From assembly GCA_920105805.1 (NCBI GenBank), contig CAKKTI010000136.1, positions 1 through 47,801 of the forward strand: a DNA stretch of 47,801 nt, in the 5' to 3' direction. The translations under genes and the position numbers were made by a program. This document shows, one piece after another, positions 1-10,566 of this stretch; position 1 is the first letter of the stretch, and every line of letters starts with the position of its first letter. The notes beneath the pieces are model-generated. The model made no database searches, was not told the origin of the DNA, and saw nothing but the letters and a program-made list of their open reading frames with translations. This DNA is from Condylostoma magnum. Its lineage: Eukaryota; Ciliophora; Heterotrichea; Heterotrichida; Condylostomatidae.

Positions 1-2316
1 GTAAAGGAGCAAATGGATGTGGAGGAGTTCTTTAATAACTTCATGGATAAAATAGAGTCAGGGATTAAGGAAAACTAAACTTCAGACTTAGTAAAAGAGC
101 ACTTTGGAGGGTAACAAGTAGTCGAGTTAATTGGCAAGAAAAGTTGTCATCATCACAGTTAAAAATTTGAGCCTTTTATAACACTGCCAGTAGAGGTAAA
201 AGGCAAAAAGACATTACAGGAAGGATTAGACAGTTTTATAGTAGGAGAAATGCTTGAGGGTGAGAATGCTTACTAATGTTCATACTGTGATGCAAAAGTA
301 TCAGCATTGAAGAGAACTTGCTTAAAACACTTACCGAATTTCCTTATTGTAAGTCTTCGTAGATTCGAGTTTAACTTTGATACTATGCAGAGGATTAAAA
401 TCAATGATTACTGTGAATTCCCCGAAGACTTAGACATGGAGCCTTATACATAAGAAGGTTTGGCTAAACGAGAGGGTGATTAGTCCCTAGAGTACTCAAA
501 GCCAGATGATTACTATAAGTATAAACTAAGAGGAGTAGTTATACACATGGGAACAGCTGAATTCGGCCATTATTACAGCTTTATTAGGGATTAGGAGTCC
601 TGGTATGAATTCAATGATACTAATGTCCGTAGAGTCAGCTATGAGTAGGTTAAATACGAAGCATTCGGAGGCCAGAGGCAAGATAGACTTTCTAAAATTG
701 GAAATGCTTATTTGATTATCTACGAAAGAGACATCAAGTACTAGATATTCTAAGGAGAGGATGCTGAAGTATAAAAAATCGGCTTGAATTATCCCAGTGG
801 AGATGAAAACTGGCAGCTGGAAATGGTAAAGGAGGAAAATGATAGATACTGGAGAGGAAGGAATTACTTTTGTTCCGAATATTTGCAGTTTATGTCCTAA
901 TTGCAATATGAAAATGATTTAAATCTCTCTAAATTTGGTTTAAAGTATTTTCTAACAACTCTCATTAGAAGTAGAGACAAGGTACAATTGGGGTAAACTG
1001 GTAGGATTATGAAGGAGCTGATTGAAAATGATTAACAGCTTGGTGTATGGTTGTTAGAGGTTTTAACACATGACAGAGTTATAATTGAGTTACTTTTCGA
1101 GTGTCCTTTATTAGAAAAAAGAAAGCTTATTATATCACTTGCTAAGTCATCTGTAAAAGTGGTTGAGGTATAAGATATTTAGAGAATCTTGACAAGAGCT
1201 TGTAATTTTATGAATCTTGCTAGTAGGAAATACTATAGAAACTTTGCTTAGTTTTATGAGCTACTGTATGTTTTACAGAAAGCACTTAGAAAAGCAGGGT
1301 AAATGGACTAAACACTAATATCAAAAATATTCTGTATAATTTTTAAGTAAGGAGATGTACCAAAGGTGTAAGTGGATGCTGTGAACGATGATATTAGTCT
1401 AGGATACGACAGTTTTAATAAAAGTAATAGTGATTTAGATAATATACATAACGAGCGCTATGGGTATTCTTTACAATATGCAATTGCTATTATAAGAATA
1501 CAGTAATCATTTAGTGAAAGCGAGCTACTCATTCTACTAAATTCATAGTATATTGAAGAGATTATATAGTTAACTGATTGTAAATATACAGCTTATCAAA
1601 TTGCTAAACTATACCTTAAACTTACATACAGTGATACAGACAATGTGATTATCTTTACCTAATGCTTAGGGAAAATAATCTCTAATAAAAAATACGAGTA
1701 TTTAAAGCATTATGTAAGAGAGCTAGCGTATTATATTTATCCTCAAACTGAAAATTAAGACAATAACTCAATAAGACTGGAAAATGGAATGCTAGCCTTT
1801 TACAAATCTTTAGAAGCAAATAAAAGTTATCTAAAAGAAGGAGCTTATATTTTAGAGTATCTACATAAAATGAGCTCTAAAAGCTAAAAAGTTAAAGAAT
1901 GAGTAAGCAGGAATACTGAAAAGTTTGCATGGATTCCTGAATGGATATTTAACAGTTTAATTTCAGACGATAAAAAGCCAAAAAGTAAATCAAATCAACA
2001 GAAGGCTAATAAACAGGCAGATGATCTTATTAGCAAGTTTAACTAATTCATTGAAGGTGAAGTCTAAATAATTGAATATGACCCTGATGATTAAATGAAT
2101 ACGTTTTAACCGGATGAGAAATTAGATATATTGTAAGTTTTATTTAGAATAAATAATAGGAAAATTGCGGAGCAGGCAAAAGTAGTTTACGAACTTGATG
2201 GATACATGCTACTAGAATATGAAACAGTAGACAGTAAATGCTACAAGTGGACTGATAGACATAGTGACGACATTGCTCCGCATGGAAAGGGAAAATACTG
2301 CATCGGTACTCTTTAG
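1..2316 (+). CDS. USP-family ubiquitin-specific protease, 3' part
   Basis: Cysteine protease that removes ubiquitin from proteins. The 5' end, with the catalytic Cys box, lies outside the window; frame 1 is open from base 1. Visible are the USP core 'LPNFLIVSLRRFEFNFD', one half of a zinc pair (CSYC near base 275) and the His box 'EFGHYYSFIRD', with the catalytic His at 568-570. A long C-terminal region of about 570 residues follows, as in large USP9X/USP34-type enzymes (inferred). Many in-frame TAA/TAG codons must be Gln, and a TGA at 1900-1902 reads as Trp in 'KVKEWVSRN'. I end it at TAG 2314-2316, directly against the paired stops of the opposite gene; the next in-frame TGA is at 2329-2331. 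Confidence 0.88.
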
Positions 2317-2322
2317 TTATTA
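2314..2322. other. Abutting convergent stop codons
   Basis: TAG (2314-2316) of the USP gene is followed at once by TTATTA, which is the paired TAA TAA stop of the minus-strand gene. There is no spacer. Each transcript's 3' UTR must therefore be antisense to the end of the other coding region, or be almost absent. Confidence 0.6.
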
Positions 2323-3018
2323 AACATTTGACTTAATACAAATAAAAGAGTTTCTTATACTCACAGGTTTTCTTGTCTCTATTTTAGGCCTTTGTTTCTT
2401 TACAGATCGAGATGGTCTTAATACTTTAGTCAAGGAGTTTTTATTGATTCTGCTTTTAATTCTTCTAATTACTCCTATAGATTTAGATTTCTTACTCATA
2501 GATTCCATTGTGTCTATTTCTTTAAGTAAGTAAGTTATTTTATGTAATGGGATACGTCTCAAGGCCTTTTATTTCTCTTCATAAACCTCGTCTGGCAGTT
2601 AATCCAATGGTTGATTTCTGTATTATTGAATTCTATTTTTGCTTGCTGAGTTTTTTCATATTCTTTTAGATAAGACATTGGCTGATAAGGTGAAAGGCAG
2701 AATTTTAGTATATTAAAGCTTTTTTGTTTCCTGCCTTTCAAATAGTTTAGTATAATTTTAAGCAAAGGTGTACGTTTAATTTGATTTTTCTTCGATTTTC
2801 TTACGAGCTGGTAAACTTAAATTAATTATAGGAGAACGTTTGCTTTTCTTTGGTGATGAACTCTAAGGCTTTTTTATTACTTACTCTTTTTTGAGTTTTC
2901 TGCGTCTTCGAGATTTAGGGCTTCTTTTTATATAAGAAGGTGTTGGAAGAGTACTTAAGGTGTTGTTTAGAGAGAATAATGACATTGGAATGGGAATATC
3001 AAGAAGCTTTTTCCACAT
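2320..3018 (-). CDS. Unknown basic protein
   Basis: About 232 residues starting 'MWKKLLDIPIPMSLFSLNN'. It is rich in Lys/Arg, with a cluster 'KRSPKSRRRRKLKK' near residues 33-46 that could be a nuclear localisation or nucleic-acid/microtubule-binding segment, and a helical stretch around 'QPLDQLPDEVYEEKQKALR'. I do not recognise a family. One TGA is read as Trp ('SKRIWKNSQ'). It ends at paired TAA TAA (2322-2317). The next in-frame TGA is more than 300 bp into the USP gene, so TAA must be the stop. The same frame stays open upstream of the ATG ('GITFSSINCISQLKQ'), so this could be the 3' exon of the UBA gene upstream. Confidence 0.6.
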
Positions 3019-3116
3019 TTGTTTTAACTGTGATATGCAATTAATAGAAGAAAATGTAATTCCCTTTGTATGTAGACTTTAATCAATCAATATAATATTT
3101 GTTAAAACTTAATTAC

Positions 3117-3437
3117 CTAGTGACTATTATACCAATTGATAGCATCATTAATATTATTGGTATTTTAGCTTGCCATTCGAGCCTTAACTGGATGATAACC
3201 TAGCTGTAATAGTTACTGTTCAATTTGATTTGGGCTTAGCATCTACAAGTTTTACGGAAGAAAGATGCCTTATGCATTCTGACCATTATTTTGATACTGA
3301 GGCTAATTATTCTATATTTAAATATCGATTTTCCCTTCAATTGCTATTATTTATTATATTAAGTTGATAGCCTACTGTATGTTTCCTTGATTCACCGCAT
3401 TGGTAAGCTAAGTTCCTAGATTTTTTAAATCAGACAT
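3117..3437 (-). CDS. Small UBA-domain protein
   Basis: About 106 residues. The N-terminal helical half ('LGTQLTNAVNQGNIQQAI') is followed by a Gln/Asn-rich linker and a C-terminal UBA domain ('PNQIEQQLLQLGYHPVKAR' then 'INDAINWYNS'), a three-helix ubiquitin-binding fold. This is the only recognisable domain, so a ubiquitin adaptor role is inferred. ATG at 3437-3435 lies 2 bp after the TAA ending the gene upstream. The UBA ends naturally at TAG 3119-3117. Two alternatives are open: the acidic frame upstream of the ATG could be a coding exon joined by a short intron, and GTAATT directly after the TAG could be a 5' splice site leading to the next gene. Confidence 0.6.
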
Positions 3438-3439
3438 TT

Positions 3440-5194
3440 TTATCCAAATTCTACTCTACGCCTTTTCAAGAACTTCCTCCACTTGTATATCGGCTTGTTT
3501 TTCTTCTATTTGTTACTCTTTTGATTACTTGCATTGAAAATTTCGTTAGCTATATCTGATTCCTGGAAACCTGGTACAAATGCTCTTGGAGTAATTTTTG
3601 CCCTGTCTCTAAGCTTTTGTTTTCATGACTTTTGCTTCATTGTTAATTTTGTGTCTTGGATTTGATTTATCAGGGAGTCCTTTATTTAATTGTGGTATCT
3701 TGGAGATAATGCAGGGTACTAAGTAGCTAAGGCATGCTGTATATCTGCAAGCAGATCGTCAATGTTGTTAACATTTATAACTCCTAATGGAGTTTAGGTA
3801 AAGTTTTATAGTTATTTGCTGATGGGCTTGCCTAAAGAGATTTATGAAGATGTTAAATGTCGTACTAGGTTTATTTTAAAATCCATCATTTTGCTTTGGC
3901 TTTGAATATGTAAAGATGGCCTTTGTTTTATTTTGTCTTAGATTTACAGCTCTTTTGGCTTTTCTATTTTACTTTTTGATTGTCTAGCAATTTTTATGAT
4001 TCTGTATACTTCATAGCAGCGGTTACAGACGTATACAAATTGATAGTACTTTGTAGGGTTTTTAATAAGCTGATTTTACATGTATCTCAGGAACTACTTC
4101 TTCATAGATTAATAAGTGTTCAGAATCTCCTTTGCTTAAATGCTTATCATTTATTGTTTCTCCAGATGGGTAAATTTAGTCAATAGTAGTTTTCCTTCTA
4201 GAATTATTTTTTAAGCAACTTGGTTTTCTACTCTTTCTTAATTTATTTTGTTTTTAAGTAGCATGTCATTATTAACCTCCATTTTTAGTATTTCACTTTG
4301 ATTATCTTTACTTCCTAATGCTTTATTCATTTTTTCTAAAAAGTCATCATAGTTTATATCCTTCTCCATCATATCTCCTCTGCCTTCTAATACCACATTG
4401 CAAAAATCACCTTAGCATAATAGTTTATGGGACCTTGGAGAGAAAATAGGCTGGTTTTGTATTCTAGGTGAACTTAGACTTGTTGATTAATCTAATTAAG
4501 GTCTTCTGGGAGTTAGTTGCATAGATTTCTACAGAAGCTTTTGTTCAACTGTGCAAAATTCACTTCAACACAGAAACAATCTTCCATTATCATCTTCAGT
4601 AAAATTTAAAGTTAATTAAATTACTTTGAACTCTGTATTCTTTTCTAGAGCTTTTACTACTTCCTAAGTGTGTTTTTATAGTAGCTAACAACGTGCTGTT
4701 CCTCTAAAAACTTAAGATTAATCCTAATTTTTAATAAAGAATTTAAACTAAGATTTATCCTATTCAAACGAGTATTTACATTGTAGAAAGCTTCTCCTAT
4801 GGGAGGCAAGTTGTTAAATAGCATTAAATCCTAAGCCATGCTGGGATATGATATCATAAGTCTTTTATTTGTTTAATCCAATAATACGCTTTGGAGTTAT
4901 CATATTGACTACATTTTGTTTATCATTTATGTCCCCTACTTGTCTGTTTAATAAGAGATCGGGATGGTTTAATTCTAAAATTGATCTGTCTTTTAAGAGA
5001 TTAGCGAGTATAAAATGGCCCTGACTTTGGGCTTATCTCCTTTTCTGTATAAATCCATTTTGATTGGTAAAGTACCAAATGAATTTGTCAGAGTTGGCCT
5101 TTTAGAATATGGTATCTAGTATTGGTGCTTTGCATTAAAATAGTTATTTGTCTTTCCATAGGTTTTTGATAACCCATAGATTGCTTTGTTCCAT
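3440..5194 (-). CDS. Unknown 584-residue protein with a Cys pair
   Basis: Starts 'MEQSNLWVIKNLWKDKQLFQ'. One frame is open throughout, using TAA/TAG as Gln and TGA as Trp ('LFLCWSEFC', 'KQKSWKQKL'). Features seen: a beta-rich segment around 'EFKVIQLTLNFTEDDNG', a Ser/Pro-rich linker, a helical stretch and a Cys pair in 'QFVYVCNRCYEVYRI'. That last motif and the preceding layout resemble a loosely conserved group of proteins in flagellated protists (from memory, uncertain), so a cilium-related role is only a guess. It ends in a strongly basic tail at TAA 3442-3440, 2 bp before the next ATG. An alternative is a short intron near 3550-3580 switching into the frame of the UBA gene. Confidence 0.6.
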
Positions 5195-5281
5195 TTTATT
5201 GATTATGACTTAGATTATTAGTAGCTTCTGGATAATTGAAATTATATCTTGTGCATTAAAAACATTTTAAACTACAGCTTA

Positions 5282-5725
5282 TTAAGACAATTCTGATCTA
5301 ACTAGCATTAAAATTTCTCCTAGTTTGTTTAGTCCATCTCCTTCAGGGCCGTCCCCTCAATAACTATCCTTATCTGTTCGTTCTATCAGTACCCTTTATC
5401 CAGTCTATTCCAATTGCTATCTTATTTCTCTATTTTACTGAAATTTTAACCTCACTGCATGAAGCATAATATCATATTTCACTTCCTCTCAATCCTAACG
5501 GAGTCTAAATTATCTGGATCTACCCAAACTTGCTGCTTTAAAAGGACTTGGGGCTTAGCGGATTTATTCTTGAGCTCTTTAATCATTGAACTTCTTTGAT
5601 TGGAAGTAATGCTCAGAGGTTGGGTATCTTTAATCATTTTCATATAAGTTCGAAGGGTAGAAATTGGACAGAAATCCATAATCACCTCCTGTTCTGTGGA
5701 AGTAAATAGGTTGTTAGTTTTACAT
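5282..5725 (-). CDS. NADAR (YbiA-like) domain protein
   Basis: A compact protein of 147 residues made almost wholly of one NADAR domain. Seen in order: 'IYFHRTGGDYGFLSNFYPS', 'RYPTSEHYFQSKKF', 'IRQAPSPFKAASLGRS', 'LRQDWEEVKYDIMLHAVRLKF' (trimmed: QDWEEVKYDIM is the core), then 'TGQRVLIERTDKDSYWGDGP' and 'LNKLGEILMLVRSEL'. Bacterial YbiA is an N-glycosidase acting on early riboflavin intermediates, and other NADAR proteins act on ADP-ribose adducts on nucleic acids; which applies here is unknown. The Trp in QDW and YWGDG is encoded by TGA. It ends exactly at the domain end with paired TAA TAA (5284-5279). Confidence 0.87.
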
Positions 5726-6115
5726 ATTTGATAAAGGGTTGTTAAGGATTATAAATGTAAATAAAGGAAGTTATTTTACTGCTCTCTCCTATTAGATATT
5801 ACACAGTATTTAATATAAAATGCTATTGGGCTGTAGAAAGAGTCTTTCTTTAGTATTTTTGAAGTTGTATATATAGTCTAGTAATATCAACTAAATTTGG
5901 AATATGGCTATAATGGAAAACTGCTTTTTTAGATAGCTTTATGAATGCCAAATTTAAAGTATCTTACAGGCTATAATTACATATTCATTGCTTTAATAAG
6001 CTAAAATTGGGATAAAATTAAGATTATTAATTTTAATGAAGTTAAATAAGATGTGGCTTGAAATCTCCACACATAAACATACAAGATCTGTTTTTGTATC
6101 CATTAATTTATATAA
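5726..6115. other. AT-rich intergenic region, divergent
   Basis: The longest gene-free stretch in the window (390 bp), between the divergent NADAR and transporter starts. It is AT-rich with no reading frame I can support, no tRNA-like fold and no repeat. It presumably holds both promoters, but I see no specific motif. Confidence 0.5.
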
Positions 6116-7066
6116 ATGTCTTATATCATAAAGAACATAGCAATCTGTGCATTCTATGGAATTTCAAGTATGTCTCTTAGCTTTAGTAGTAAAATATTAT
6201 TCTAATCTTACAATTTCAAGTTTCCAATAATAGTAACCATTACCTAGCTACTTTTACTACAATTTATAGCAAATGTTTCTCTTTGCCCTTTAATAAATTA
6301 CCTATTTAATCCTTAAATGCAATAGAAATTGAAGTATTTTATACAAGTTCCCACCATATAAATCAAAACGATAATAAAAGTTTTCCCGCTTTCCTTAAGC
6401 TTTTTATCCAGCATAGTAACTGGCTTATTTGGGCTATCTTATGTTAATATTCCGATGTTTTTCTGCCTCAGAAGACTTTGTGCTGTTTTTATTTACAGCT
6501 ATGACATTATAGTACTGAAATATCCAATTATTCCCATAGAGTTTGTAAGTATAGCTCTGATTTGCCTTGGAACCTTGATTGCTGGATTCAATGATCTTAC
6601 GTTTGATTTAACTGGTTACATTTTGGTAATTGCTAATAACATCCTCACTACCTTCAATCTTCAATTATCCAAAAAAGTATCAAAGGATTATCCAGAAATA
6701 GGCCCAAGTGTTTAGACTTACTATAATGCATTCATCAATATACCTATTCTATTGATAATTGCCCTGTATAACAAAGACTTACAAACGACTTATATATTTG
6801 ACAAGTCTAACGAGCTTTTATTCTTTTTGTTTACTACGAGTATTTTAGGCATATTACTCACTTTTTCTTAGGCATTATGCACTATAATACTCTCACCCAT
6901 AGCAACTTCAATTACAGGAAATATAAAAGATATTATCGGAACACTGATAGGACTTTTAGTATTTTAGGACGTTATACTAAGCTTAGATTTAGTATTAGGA
7001 TTGGGAGTTTCCCTTGTTGGAGCTATGCTGTACTCTTACAGTAAAGTTATGTCTAAGAATAAGTAG
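6116..7066 (+). CDS. Nucleotide-sugar transporter (SLC35D/TPT-like)
   Basis: A polytopic membrane protein of about 316 residues with roughly ten hydrophobic segments, the usual size for drug/metabolite-superfamily sugar transporters. Family signs: 'YVNIPMFFCLRRLCAVF' (compare the NxPMFxxLRR motif of SLC35D/GONST proteins), 'GYILVIANNILTTFNLQLSK' and 'ITGNIKDIIGTLIGLLVF' near the C-terminus. It probably carries a nucleotide sugar into the Golgi or ER; the substrate cannot be told. Start ATG 6116-6118 gives the full first two membrane spans. I end it at TAG 7064-7066, which leaves 17 bp to the kinase ATG. Reading on to TGA 7085-7087 would overlap that ATG by four bases (ATGA). Confidence 0.85.
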
Positions 7067-7083
7067 TTTTTAAATAAATTAAA

Positions 7084-8544
7084 ATGAAATCATCTTATAG
7101 AGCAACCAGCATAGCTAGGAGTAGATAAGTATTTGATTGAAACAGAGATATAGACAGAAAAACTGAGATTAGAAAGTCTAATTAGGAAGGTTTTTAATCG
7201 TCCAGGTAGTAAGCTAATGAAAACGAAAATTTGAATTATGATTGTTAAATACCTATAAAGAGAGCTTATACTTAAAATTACTAAAAAATTTCTACTAACC
7301 ACTAATTAGGGCGTCGTAGAATGAATAGAAGGTAATGCCCAAGCCATGGGAATCTAGATAACATAATATAACAGTTGCCGAAAAAAGTAATAAGGAGAAC
7401 AAGAAGTAAAAGCAGTAAAGGCAGAACTAGTGAGTTTCCCTCAACTCCTTAAAATATCTTAAGATAGTATGAAGGCTAATTGTCATACTATGAGAAGAAT
7501 GAAATTCTAAAGTACAAAAACATTTATTTTCTAGGTTTAAATGCTGATAAGAATAATTTTTACACTGAATCTGAGAATTATAGAATAATAATAGGAGATC
7601 ACCTGCGCTATAGGTATGAAATATTAGAAGTACTGGGTAAAGGCAGTTTCGGAGAGGTTGCTAAATGCCTTGATCATAAATCTAAAACTTAATATGCTAT
7701 AAAAATCATTAAAAAGGGGAAACTGAGAGATATTGATCAAGAAATTTCAATACTAACGAAATTAACATAAAATGACCCCTGTGACTAATACAATATAGTA
7801 AATTGCAAAAGACAGTTTTAATTTAGAGGCCATTGATGCCTGGTTTTTGAATTACTAAGTATAAGTCTTTTCCAATTTATGCAAGAAAGATAAAGTATAG
7901 ATTTAATCATCTTACGTCGCATAGCCCTTTAGCTACTAAGAGGCATTAAATTTATACATAATTGTAATATAATCCACTGTGATTTGAAACCTGAGAATAT
8001 ACTGCTTCGTCATCCCTAGAAAACACAAGTAAAGATAATTGACTTCGGGGGAGCTTGCTACTAAAACAAACCCTTATTCACCTATGTATAAAGTAGGTAT
8101 TACAGAGCTCCTGAGATACTCCTAGGCTTTAATTACACAAATGCTATAGACATGTGATCTTTTGCATGTATATTGGCGGAGCTATACACAGGAAAGCCGT
8201 TATTTCCTGGAGAGAATGAACATGATTAAATATTAAGGATTATGTAAATATTAGGAGAACCCCCACTAGTAATGATAAGAAAAGGAGTAAAATCATCTAA
8301 TTACTTCAATTAAAGGAATAAACCTATCCTTGTCCCTGATACAAGTGGTTTAATAAGGTATCCTGGACAGATTTCTCTGTTGGATTATTTAGACTGCAGT
8401 GATAGCAATTTTATCGATTTCATTTCATAATGTCTTAGATACAGACCTAATTTCAGAATGACCGCAGAAGATGCATTAACTCATCCTTGGATCGTAGGAA
8501 GTTCAAGATTAAGCTCAAACAGAAACACTCCTTCTAAAAGGTGA
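7084..8544 (+). CDS. DYRK-family dual-specificity protein kinase
   Basis: About 486 residues. The first 150 or so are Ser/Arg/Gln-rich; then comes the DYRK homology box-like segment ('YEKNEILKYKNIYFLGL') and a complete kinase domain: Gly loop GKGSFGEV near residue 185, catalytic Lys 207 (YAIKII), 'CDLKPEN' with Asp 300, DFG at 320, and the activation-loop Tyr 334 in YVQSR, the position DYRKs autophosphorylate. TGA at 8155-8157 encodes the invariant Trp of 'AIDMWSFACILAEL', and another TGA (7834-7836) reads Trp in 'RGHWCLVFELL'. Start ATG 7084 is chosen for its open, basic N-terminus; 7321 is an alternative. It ends at paired TGA TGA (8542-8547), or at TAA 8554-8556, which abuts the PP2C stop. 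Confidence 0.9.
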
Positions 8545-8562
8545 TGAAATATCTAATTATTA
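8542..8562. other. Near-abutting convergent stops
   Basis: TGA TGA of the kinase, two codons, then in-frame TAA (8554-8556) directly followed by TTATTA, the reverse of the PP2C paired TAA TAA. The end has the same form as the USP junction (TA-purine followed by TTATTA). Confidence 0.5.
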
Positions 8563-9618
8563 ACCTGATTTTTCAATAACTATACATGATATGTCATCCA
8601 TCTGTATAATTCCTGAATTTTTAGTGCATTCTATTCATTTTTACCTGGCTTCTTCTAACAACAGTCTACTTATATTACTGTTCAAGCATGAAATTGATTT
8701 ACTATTGGACCCTTGGCCTTTTATTGCAAAGTCTTTAAAATACCCTATGAAATTAGCTACTTAGTTATTATCTAAAACATCTCAAATTCCGTCAGATGCT
8801 ATTACAACTGCTTAATTTCTGTTAAAGGAAAACTTGGAAATCTCAGGCTATGAAATAACCCCTACACTTTAAGCATTTAGATCCCCAATGCTTCGAGACA
8901 TTGCAATTCCAGGGCCTTGTCCCCCCTTGTCTCAAATTCTCCATGGCCCGCATCGGTTTCCTAAGTGATTTTTGCATTGATCCACTTCCCCTCCTGATTC
9001 AACTATTCTAATCATTTCTCGCATTTGATCAGGTTTGTGTTCTTATGTCAGTTATCTTAGACTAAAATTAGGCTAAATGGATTGATTCTCTTTATCATCG
9101 TCTTAATATACAATAATGGCCCTAGAGTCCCCTATGTAGGAACAATATCCTTTACTGTTCTTCAACAAAACTATGATTTAAGTAGTTCCGGATTCAGTGG
9201 CATTTATTTCACTTGCTGCCAGATTTAGAGAAGCTTGGTTTGAAAGTGTTTCTAATAACTTTCTTTAGGATAAGTTTCTAGAGGCTAATTTATAAAATCA
9301 TAATTGAATCATTGACTTACAGAAATCAGCTACTTTGTGTCCGTGAGGGCCATGTCCATCGAATACAGCAAATAGAAAGTACTAACCTGATTATAAGCTA
9401 AGCAGTCTATCTTGGCATTATTTAGACTAATTTTTTGAAATTCCTTTAGAAATGCACATTGAAACTCTCAAGCGACCCTTTTACACAAAGTCCATTAACA
9501 CTGGCTTCGGTAGATTTTATAGCTTCTTCTTTGAGATAGGATAGTTCTGAGGATAGATTAATGACTCTGGATTGTATCCTTTAAAAATTGACTGTTATTA
9601 ATTGGTACAATTACCCAT
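8560..9618 (-). CDS. PP2C-family Ser/Thr phosphatase
   Basis: A metal-dependent phosphatase of about 352 residues. It starts 'MGNCTNQQQS', a good N-myristoylation signal (Gly2, Cys4), so membrane attachment is likely. PP2C motifs are in order: 'FAVFDGHGPHGH' (metal-binding Asp at about residue 87), 'YIGDSRAIIV', 'GPGIAMSRSIGDL' and 'VVIASDGIWDVL', then 'DDISCIVIE' at the end. It ends at paired TAA TAA (8562-8557), right after the last conserved strand. The next in-frame TGA (8517-8515) would run into the antisense of the kinase. It faces the DYRK gene tail to tail, so kinase and phosphatase are neighbours, with no evidence that they are functionally linked. Confidence 0.9.
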
Positions 9619-9677
9619 TTATTATTGAAGATTTGAAAAGTACAATTTTTAAAATCTGTTATGAAAATCATTTAAAA
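9619..9677. promoter_or_regulatory. Short divergent intergenic spacer (59 bp)
   Basis: AT-rich spacer between the PP2C start (minus) and the next start (plus). It must hold both 5' UTRs and any promoter elements not inside coding DNA. No named motif is seen. Confidence 0.4.
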
Positions 9678-10517
9678 ATGAGTCTTAAAAGAAGGGCAGT
9701 TTAATAATTAGATAAAGAAAACTTTACATAAGTTCCATCATACGAAGAACGACCTATGAGTGAAGAAAATTCCCCGTAGAAGGTTCAAAAACGACGTATA
9801 TTCAGAGCCAGACGCCCTTTAAGATAACCTTAGTTTTAAGAAAACCTGCAATAGCAGTTTGTGCTTTAAAAGTCCCTTATTCCCAACGACATGGCAAAAC
9901 AATTACTATAAAGAGAACGTAAGCAGATAATTTTCACAAATTAACCTTAAAGCCCTTAATTGTAATGATTTCCAACTCCCTTTAAGCAAAACACAGTTTT
10001 AAGCAGCTTCTAATAAATCCTGCATTAGCTCAACCACCAATCCGATAACTAGCTGACCCTCCAATTCCTTAAATCTGCAACAATAACTCCATAAAAACTT
10101 TCCCCACAGGTAATAAAGCTATCAGGCCCTTTGCATCCTCAAGAAAAATCCTACCACACAGTTTTCGACTAAAAATGTGTATTTTAACTAGAAGGAGTGG
10201 ACAAGGGTCCCGGAAATCTTTAAATAATGATCGGATTTTTCCAGCAACAGCCCTTCAGTTTGCTAGTCTTCCGGAGTTTCAATACCAGAGTGCTCTACTG
10301 CGGCAATATAAGCAAAGTGAGCCAGGTGCGTTACTTTGACAACTTAATGCTTATAGACGGTGATGACTACTCAATGCTAGAAATCGAATGCCTGTCAAGG
10401 CATTCAGGACTTAAACACGATTTCTGCCAAATCAGCCTAAATCACGACCTCCTACCACAGCTCAAGGAAATTCTTCAAGGAATCAAGGACTATATAGAGC
10501 AATTCAGCTCTTCTTAA
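9678..10517 (+). CDS. Unknown Gln-rich protein
   Basis: About 279 residues starting 'MSLKRRAVQQLDKENFTQVP'. The N-terminal half is basic and Gln-rich with a cluster 'KRRIFRARRPLRQ', possibly nuclear or RNA-binding (inferred). The C-terminal 100 residues look folded ('FSLLVFRSFNTRVLYCGN', 'LMLIDGDDYSMLEIECLSRH'). I do not recognise a family. The C-terminal part uses few reassigned codons; the N-terminal part uses many. I end it at TAA 10515-10517 ('IEQFSSS'), after which the DNA becomes AT-rich and stops looking coding. The first in-frame TGA (10614-10616) would overlap the start of the next gene by 50 bp. Confidence 0.6.
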
Positions 10518-10566
10518 CACTTGTAGATTATAATTCTAGATTTTCTGATATGTGGCTTATAATAAA

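Noticed and set aside
526-906. A 126-codon minus-strand frame inside the USP gene.
   Set aside because: The plus strand here is the conserved USP catalytic region with its His box.
5479-5685. A minus-strand frame of 68 codons without TAA/TAG, starting at GTG.
   Set aside because: The neighbouring frame carries the full NADAR domain across the same bases.
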